DNA of 10,260 bases from contig RFZE01000045.1 in NCBI GenBank assembly GCA_009920875.1, positions 1 to 10,260 of the forward strand, read 5' to 3'. How positions within the stretch are numbered: the stretch's first letter is position 1; the number at the start of each line of letters is the position of its first letter. The notes under the pieces are model-generated. The model did not search any database and was not told the DNA's origin. It worked only from the letters and a program-made list of their open reading frames with translations. This DNA is from Alphaproteobacteria bacterium (lineage in GTDB: Bacteria; Pseudomonadota; Alphaproteobacteria; RS24). This document shows positions 5,919-10,260 of this stretch, in pieces. The position numbers and the translations under genes were made by a program.

Positions 5919-8051
5919 ATGGACGTTTCAAAATGCCCTGTCATGCATGGTGCGTTGACACGCAATCAAGAGACAGGAACCTCGAACCAAGACTGGTGGC
6001 CGAACCAGCTCAATCTGGGCATATTGCGCCAGCAGGATAAAAAATCGAACCCGATGGGCGATGATTTTGATTATCGCGAAGAATTCAAAAAAATCGATTA
6101 TGCCGCGCTCAAGCAAGATTTGACGGCGCTGATGACCGACAGCCAAGAATGGTGGCCTGCCGATTACGGTCATTATGGCCCGTTCTTTATCCGCATGACC
6201 TGGCACGCGGCCGGCACATATCGCACCGGCGACGGGCGCGGCGGCGGTGGCACCGGCGCGCAACGTTTTGCCCCGCTCAATAGCTGGCCGGATAATGGCA
6301 ATCTCGACAAGGCGCGGCGCTTGCTGTGGCCGGTCAAACAAAAATACGGCAATGCCATTAGCTGGGCTGATTTGCTGATTCTCGCCGGTAATGTCGCCAT
6401 TGAAAGCATGGGCGGCAAGACCTTCGGCTTTGGCGGCGGACGCCCCGATATTTGGCATCCGGAAGAAGATATTTATTGGGGTGCGGAAGATGAATGGCTC
6501 GGCGATAATCGCTATGCCGAAACCCGTCAGTCTTTGGAAAACCCGCTGGCCGCTGTGCAAATGGGCTTGATTTACGTCAACCCGCAAGGCCCCAATGGCA
6601 ATCCCGACCCGCTTTTGAGCGGTCAAGATGTGCGTGAGACTTTCGCCCGCATGGCGATGAATGATGAGGAAACCGTGGCTTTGGTCGCCGGTGGCCACAC
6701 ATTCGGCAAAATGCACGGCGCTGGTGATGATGCGCTGGTCGGCCCCGAGCCGGAAGGCTCGCCGATTGAAGCCCAAGGCTTCGGTTGGGCCTCGACGCAT
6801 AAATCGGGCAAAGGTGTCGATACCATCACTTCAGGTTTGGAAGGCCCGTGGACGGCCAATCCGACACAATGGGATAATGGTTATTTTGACCTCTTGTTCA
6901 AATATGAATGGGAGCTGACCAAATCACCGGCCGGCGCCAATATTTGGCACCCGGTCAATGTCGATGAAGCCGATATGGCGCCGGAAGTGGACGGCTCTGA
7001 TGTGAAAGTCATGCCGACCATGAACACGGCCGATATCGCCATGGTCACCGATCCAGAATATCGCAAGATTTCCGAGAAATTCCACAAAGATCCTGAAGCT
7101 TTTGCCGACGCTTTTGCGCGCGCTTGGTTCAAATTGCTGCATCGCGATATGGGCCCGAAAGTCCGTTATATGGGTCCGGAAGTGCCGGATGAAGAGCTGA
7201 TTTGGCAAGATCCGGTGCCGGCCGGCAATGATGGCTATGATGTTGCTGCCGTTAAAGCGGCGATTAAGGAGAGCGGCTTGAGCATTCAAGAAATGGTCGA
7301 AACCGCTTGGGCCTCAGCGTCCACCTATCGCGGCTCGGATATGCGCGGGGGTGCCAATGGCGCGCGCATTCGCCTCGCGCCGCAGAAAAACTGGGCCGCC
7401 AATAAGCCCGAGCAGCTTGAAAAAGTGCTCGCCACATTGGAGACCATTGCGTCGGAAAACAATGCCAGCTTGTCTGATGTGATTGTTTTGGCGGGTGGTG
7501 TCGGCATTGAAATGGCCTCGGGCGCATCCGTGCCGTTTGCACCGGGGCGCGGTGATGCGTCAGAAGCGCAAACCGATGCGGACAGCTTTGCGGTGTTGGA
7601 ACCGGCAGCTGACGGCTTCCGTAACTTCCAGCGCACTTCCTTTGCCGTATCGCCGGAAGAAATGCTGCTCGATAAGGCCCAGCTTTTGGGTCTGACGGCG
7701 GCTGAAATGACGGTGCTGGTCGGCGGTCTGCGCGCCCTTGGCATTTCGGCCGACGGCCATGGCGTATGGAGCGACGGTCAAACCCTCTCCAATCAGTGGT
7801 TTGTCAGCTTGCTCGATATGGACACGGCGTGGTCGCAAAAGGACGAAAACCTGTTTGAAGGCACAAGTCGCCGCACGGGCGACACGCTGGGCACGGCAAC
7901 GCGGGTCGATTTGGTCTTCGGATCCAATTCGGAACTGCGCGCCATTGCCGAGGTTTATGCACAAAATGACAATGGCGATAAATTCATTGCCGATTTCATC
8001 GCCGCATGGACCAAAGTGATGAATGCCGACCGCTTTGATTTGGCGGCCTAA
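5919..8051 (+). CDS. katG: Bifunctional catalase-peroxidase KatG
   Basis: KatG is a heme b enzyme that disproportionates hydrogen peroxide and also acts as a broad peroxidase. The 710-residue product has the expected length and the two homologous halves of the family. The N-terminal half has the distal triad R92, W95, H96 in IRMTWHAAGTYR and the proximal heme ligand H260 in GGHTFGK. The residues of the Met-Tyr-Trp crosslink needed for catalase activity are all present (W95, Y219 in LIYVNPQGP, M245 in ARMAMND). The mobile arginine R416 lies in KVRYMGP. The C-terminal half (about 430-710) repeats the fold, with STYRGSDMRGGANGARI near 466-482 matching the N-terminal TYRTGDGRGGG, but it lacks the heme-site histidines. 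There is no signal peptide, so it is cytoplasmic. The ribosome-binding site AAGGGAG (5904-5910) is well placed. An Irr box suggests iron/heme control. Confidence 0.98.
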   Translation: MDVSKCPVMHGALTRNQETGTSNQDWWPNQLNLGILRQQDKKSNPMGDDFDYREEFKKIDYAALKQDLTALMTDSQEWWPADYGHYGPFFIRMTWHAAGTYRTGDGRGGGGTGAQRFAPLNSWPDNGNLDKARRLLWPVKQKYGNAISWADLLILAGNVAIESMGGKTFGFGGGRPDIWHPEEDIYWGAEDEWLGDNRYAETRQSLENPLAAVQMGLIYVNPQGPNGNPDPLLSGQDVRETFARMAMNDEETVALVAGGHTFGKMHGAGDDALVGPEPEGSPIEAQGFGWASTHKSGKGVDTITSGLEGPWTANPTQWDNGYFDLLFKYEWELTKSPAGANIWHPVNVDEADMAPEVDGSDVKVMPTMNTADIAMVTDPEYRKISEKFHKDPEAFADAFARAWFKLLHRDMGPKVRYMGPEVPDEELIWQDPVPAGNDGYDVAAVKAAIKESGLSIQEMVETAWASASTYRGSDMRGGANGARIRLAPQKNWAANKPEQLEKVLATLETIASENNASLSDVIVLAGGVGIEMASGASVPFAPGRGDASEAQTDADSFAVLEPAADGFRNFQRTSFAVSPEEMLLDKAQLLGLTAAEMTVLVGGLRALGISADGHGVWSDGQTLSNQWFVSLLDMDTAWSQKDENLFEGTSRRTGDTLGTATRVDLVFGSNSELRAIAEVYAQNDNGDKFIADFIAAWTKVMNADRFDLAA

Positions 8052-8071
8052 CACAAAGTCTTGCTAAATTC

Positions 8072-8107
8072 AGACCCGGCGCTGCTCAGAAAGTGCCGGG
8101 TCTTTTT
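8072..8107 (+). terminator. Rho-independent terminator after katG
   Basis: AGACCCGGC (8072-8080) pairs perfectly with GCCGGGTCT (8095-8103) around a 14-base loop, followed by a T run at 8103-8107. It ends katG transcription 20 bases past the stop codon and separates it from the converging SH3-domain gene. Confidence 0.85.
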
Positions 8108-8126
8108 ATGCATGGACAAAAGGGTT

Positions 8127-8666
8127 TTAGTCGAGCCGCTCAAATGCATAAACGCCCCATAAATTATCGCGCTGCAACCAGCCACGATAACCTTGCGCTT
8201 CTATTTCACACCATGCTTCGACGCATTCCTTGAGCCGCGCCAGTGCGCCGGATTGCAAAAGCGCGACAACACCGGCACCGGCTTCAGCTCCATTGCGCAA
8301 AGGCAGCGCATTGGCGGCTTGGCGGATAATCACATGGCGCGAGGCGCGCAAGAGGCGCGCATGCATCCAGCCCTCACTGCCCTCATGGTCGCGCACTTGC
8401 CGCCATTGGCCATATTCCGCCACCACTTCCAAAGGCAGGCCTTGACGGCGATATTGATAAAGCAACGGATAATCTTCGCCCGGCCCGCGGCGCATATTGG
8501 CTTGTTTCTCGCTTACCGCAACAAAGCGCGGCAAGGGCAGACCGCTTTCGCCCAAAACCCTGTCATCGCGGCTGTTTTGCGCTGCAATGGAATAAGGCAA
8601 TAGGCTGACAATGCTGACCAAAAGCAACAGGCCGAGACCGACGCGGAAAAGCACCAAACGTTCCAT
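8127..8666 (-). CDS. Exported SH3-domain protein (SH3_4/DUF1058 type)
   Basis: The 179-residue product starts with a hydrophobic segment (about 8-29) ending in SIAAQ, which fits a cleavable signal peptide with a site near residues 28-30, so it is probably periplasmic. Two bacterial SH3-like repeats follow: about 47-112, with NMRRGPGEDYPLLYQY and GWMHARLL, and about 113-175, with LPLRNGAEAG, a C148/C153 pair and GWLQRDNLWGVY. This layout matches the alphaproteobacterial SH3_4 family, some members of which carry a misleading aspartyl-tRNA synthetase name. Such domains usually bind cell-wall peptides or proteins; the exact role is unknown. The ATG at 8666 lacks a well-spaced ribosome-binding site (GGGAG lies about 15 bases upstream). 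It follows the MoeB-like gene by 52 bases and may be read with it. Confidence 0.85.
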   Translation of the reverse strand: MERLVLFRVGLGLLLLVSIVSLLPYSIAAQNSRDDRVLGESGLPLPRFVAVSEKQANMRRGPGEDYPLLYQYRRQGLPLEVVAEYGQWRQVRDHEGSEGWMHARLLRASRHVIIRQAANALPLRNGAEAGAGVVALLQSGALARLKECVEAWCEIEAQGYRGWLQRDNLWGVYAFERLD

Positions 8667-8718
8667 TATTCTTGATACAAACTCCCACTGATTCCGGCAA
8701 GCCTTATGGCCGCCTCAT

Positions 8719-9492
8719 TCATGTGGATGATCCATTATTGGGGTTTTGCGGATCCCAGTTGAGTTTGACGCGGCGCATGGTACCGCCAAGGCCGTCATAA
8801 ATCAGCATATGTCCGGCCAGAGAATGGCCCGCACCGGTGACTTCCTTAATCGCTTCCAAGGCCATCAGACTGCCGATAATACCGCTCAGCGCGCCGACAA
8901 TGCCGATGGTCGCGCAATCATCTTCTTCTTGCGGTGCTTGCGGCAAATAAGAGCGATAGCACGGCAGGGGGGTGCCGTCAGTGTCAGTGAGCCAGGGTTT
9001 GAAAGTCATGACATGGCCGTCAAAGCGCCCGACCGCGCCTGAAATGAGGGTTTTTTGCGCGTGGAAACACACATCATTCACGGCCAATCTTGTGGCAAAA
9101 TTATCGCTGCCATCGATCACCAGATCATAAGGGGCGAGCAGCGCTGCGCCATTATCATTATCCAGTCTTTGCTTGTGAATATGGGTTTGAAGATGCGGGT
9201 TCAGCGCGCCAAGTGCGTCGGCTACGGTTTCGGCTTTATCTTGCCCCAGCACATTATCGGTAAACAAAATCTGCCGCTGCAAATTGGACAGGCTGACAGT
9301 GTCATCATCAATCAGCCCCAAAGTGCCGACACCGGCAGCCGCCAAATATTGCGCCACCGGATGGCCGAGACCGCCCAAACCGACCAGTGCGATGCGCGCC
9401 GCTTTCAGCTTTTGTTGACCGCCGCCGCCGATTTCCTTCAGCACAATATGGCGCTGATAGCGGGCAATCTCAGCCTCGGTCAGCACCGTCAT
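8719..9492 (-). CDS. moeB: HesA/MoeB/ThiF family adenylyltransferase (MoeB-like) with incomplete zinc site
   Basis: This E1-like enzyme adenylates the C-terminal glycine of a ubiquitin-fold sulfur carrier (MoaD or ThiS type) before sulfur transfer. The 257-residue product has a Rossmann fold with VGLGGLG (37-43) and all nucleotide-site residues at E. coli MoeB numbering: R14, D62, R73 in SNLQRQ, K86 and D130 in DGSDN. C193 lies in DDCATIG. The zinc tetracysteine motif is damaged: the first pair, normally CxxC, reads PCYRS (C178, S181), and the C-terminal tail that normally carries the second pair ends RVKLNWDPQNP plus six residues with no cysteine. E. coli MoeB and ThiF hold zinc there. The start lies 5 bases after the cysK stop, so the two are probably co-transcribed. 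MoeB, ThiF or another E1-like role cannot be separated from sequence alone. Confidence 0.85.
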   Translation of the reverse strand: MTVLTEAEIARYQRHIVLKEIGGGGQQKLKAARIALVGLGGLGHPVAQYLAAAGVGTLGLIDDDTVSLSNLQRQILFTDNVLGQDKAETVADALGALNPHLQTHIHKQRLDNDNGAALLAPYDLVIDGSDNFATRLAVNDVCFHAQKTLISGAVGRFDGHVMTFKPWLTDTDGTPLPCYRSYLPQAPQEEDDCATIGIVGALSGIIGSLMALEAIKEVTGAGHSLAGHMLIYDGLGGTMRRVKLNWDPQNPNNGSST

Positions 9493-9497
9493 CTTGC

Positions 9498-10260
9498 TTA
9501 CAGCCCTTCAAACAGGGCCGTGGATAAATAACGCTCGGCAAAGCTCGGCAAAATCACGACGATATTTTTACCTGCCATATCGGTGCGCGCGCCAACTTCC
9601 AAAGCTGCCGCCATCGCCGCGCCGGTGCTGATGCCGCCGGGAATGCCCTCGACACGCGCCAATTGGCGCGCCGTTTCAAACGCCGTTTCATTGCCAATGG
9701 TCACCACCTCATCGAGATATTGCGTGTCCATATTGCCGGGCACAAAGCCCGCGCCAATGCCCTGAATTTTATGCGGGCCCGGCTCGCCGCCCGACAAAAT
9801 CGGGCTGTCTTCGGGCTCCACCGCAATCATTTTCAATTCTGCCTTGCGCGGTTTCAAAACCGAGGCAATGCCGGTAAAAGTGCCGCCCGTGCCGACACCC
9901 GAGACCACCACATCGACTTTGCCCTCCATATCGTTCCAAATTTCCTCCGCCGTGGTGCGGCGGTGAATTTCCGGATTGGCGGGGTTTTCAAATTGCTGCG
10001 GCATGACCCAATTTTCATTGCCGTCGAGCAATTCTTGGGCGCGCGCAATCGCGCCTTTCATGCCTTGCTCGGCCGGTGTCAATTCCAGTTTTGCACCCAG
10101 CAAAGATAGCATTTTGCGCCGTTCCAGCGACATGCTTTCGGGCATGCACAAAACCAATTCAAGCCCGCGTGCCGCGCAGGCAAAGGCCAGCGCAATGCCG
10201 GTATTGCCCGAGGTCGGCTCGACCAAAACCGTATCGGCTTTGATTTTGCCTTGCGTTTCA
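9498..10260 (-). CDS. cysK: Cysteine synthase A (O-acetylserine sulfhydrylase), 5' end outside window
   Basis: CysK makes cysteine from O-acetylserine and sulfide with pyridoxal phosphate. The frame remains open to the window edge and gives 253 residues of the usual 310-330. The first part, with the PLP-binding lysine (NPxxSxKDR region), is therefore not visible. Seen here are the substrate loop PTSGNTG, the phosphate-binding GVGTGGTFTGI, the CysK-type stretch PHKIQGIGAGFVPGN, the serine loop GGISTGAA, and the C-terminal LPSFAERYLST. A TTG at 10226 sits between conserved residues (upstream codons read ETQGKIKADTV), so it is internal and not the start. Fold-type II enzymes are alike, but the IQGIGAGF and ERYLST stretches favour CysK over CysM or cystathionine beta-synthase. 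The MoeB-like gene follows at once. Confidence 0.95.
   Translation of the reverse strand, partial: ETQGKIKADTVLVEPTSGNTGIALAFACAARGLELVLCMPESMSLERRKMLSLLGAKLELTPAEQGMKGAIARAQELLDGNENWVMPQQFENPANPEIHRRTTAEEIWNDMEGKVDVVVSGVGTGGTFTGIASVLKPRKAELKMIAVEPEDSPILSGGEPGPHKIQGIGAGFVPGNMDTQYLDEVVTIGNETAFETARQLARVEGIPGGISTGAAMAAALEVGARTDMAGKNIVVILPSFAERYLSTALFEGL

Noticed and set aside
5928..6800. 290-codon open frame antisense to katG
   Set aside because: It is fully inside katG, shows no family motif and fits codon-bias shadowing.
9055..9531. 158-codon open frame on the + strand antisense to the MoeB-like gene
   Set aside because: It has no motif and lies opposite a complete, well-conserved coding frame.
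1..10260. Mobile element, defence system, CRISPR array or biosynthetic cluster
   Set aside because: All sizeable genes are conserved housekeeping or stress genes. No transposase, integrase, repeat-spacer array, tRNA attachment site or clear change in composition was seen.

Overview
This window looks like chromosomal core sequence from an alphaproteobacterium of moderate GC content. The evidence is the gene set and its order: truB-rpsO-pnp, then fabA-fabB, then a divergent irr-type Fur regulator. Irr is found mainly in Alphaproteobacteria, and fabA/fabB next to irr near rpsO-pnp is an arrangement I recall from the Rhizobiales (Hyphomicrobiales) and relatives. I cannot name the genus. I see no mobile element, phage gene, CRISPR array, tRNA or rRNA gene.

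Layout: (1) 1-3257, + strand: the 3' part of truB (tRNA pseudouridine-55 synthase), complete rpsO (ribosomal protein S15) and complete pnp (polynucleotide phosphorylase), a classic RNA-metabolism cluster. The 232-base rpsO-pnp spacer is rich in potential RNA hairpins. It also holds a doubtful 44-codon reading frame that overlaps the rpsO stop codon. A strong intrinsic terminator follows pnp. (2) 3359-5094, - strand: fabA-fabB, the anaerobic-type unsaturated fatty acid branch, as a two-gene operon. A short, diverged copy of the fabB 3' end lies just beyond its stop. (3) 5280-8051, + strand: irr (iron/heme-responsive Fur-family regulator) and katG (heme catalase-peroxidase). The fabA-irr divergent spacer carries a good sigma70-like promoter for irr, a palindrome over its -10 box, and an 11-bp inverted repeat. 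The irr-katG spacer carries a near-perfect iron control element (Irr box) directly upstream of a good promoter. katG ends with an intrinsic terminator. (4) 8127-10260, - strand: cysK (5' end outside the window), a MoeB/ThiF-type E1-like adenylyltransferase starting 5 bases after cysK, and an exported SH3-domain protein.

Functional reading: irr probably controls its neighbour katG in response to iron/heme status, which links peroxide defence to heme supply. cysK and the E1-like gene are probably co-transcribed and both belong to sulfur metabolism, but the E1-like protein lacks three of the four cysteines of the usual zinc site. I found no convincing new multi-gene system. The points most worth checking are regulatory (pnp leader, irr and katG control regions) and the altered MoeB-like protein.
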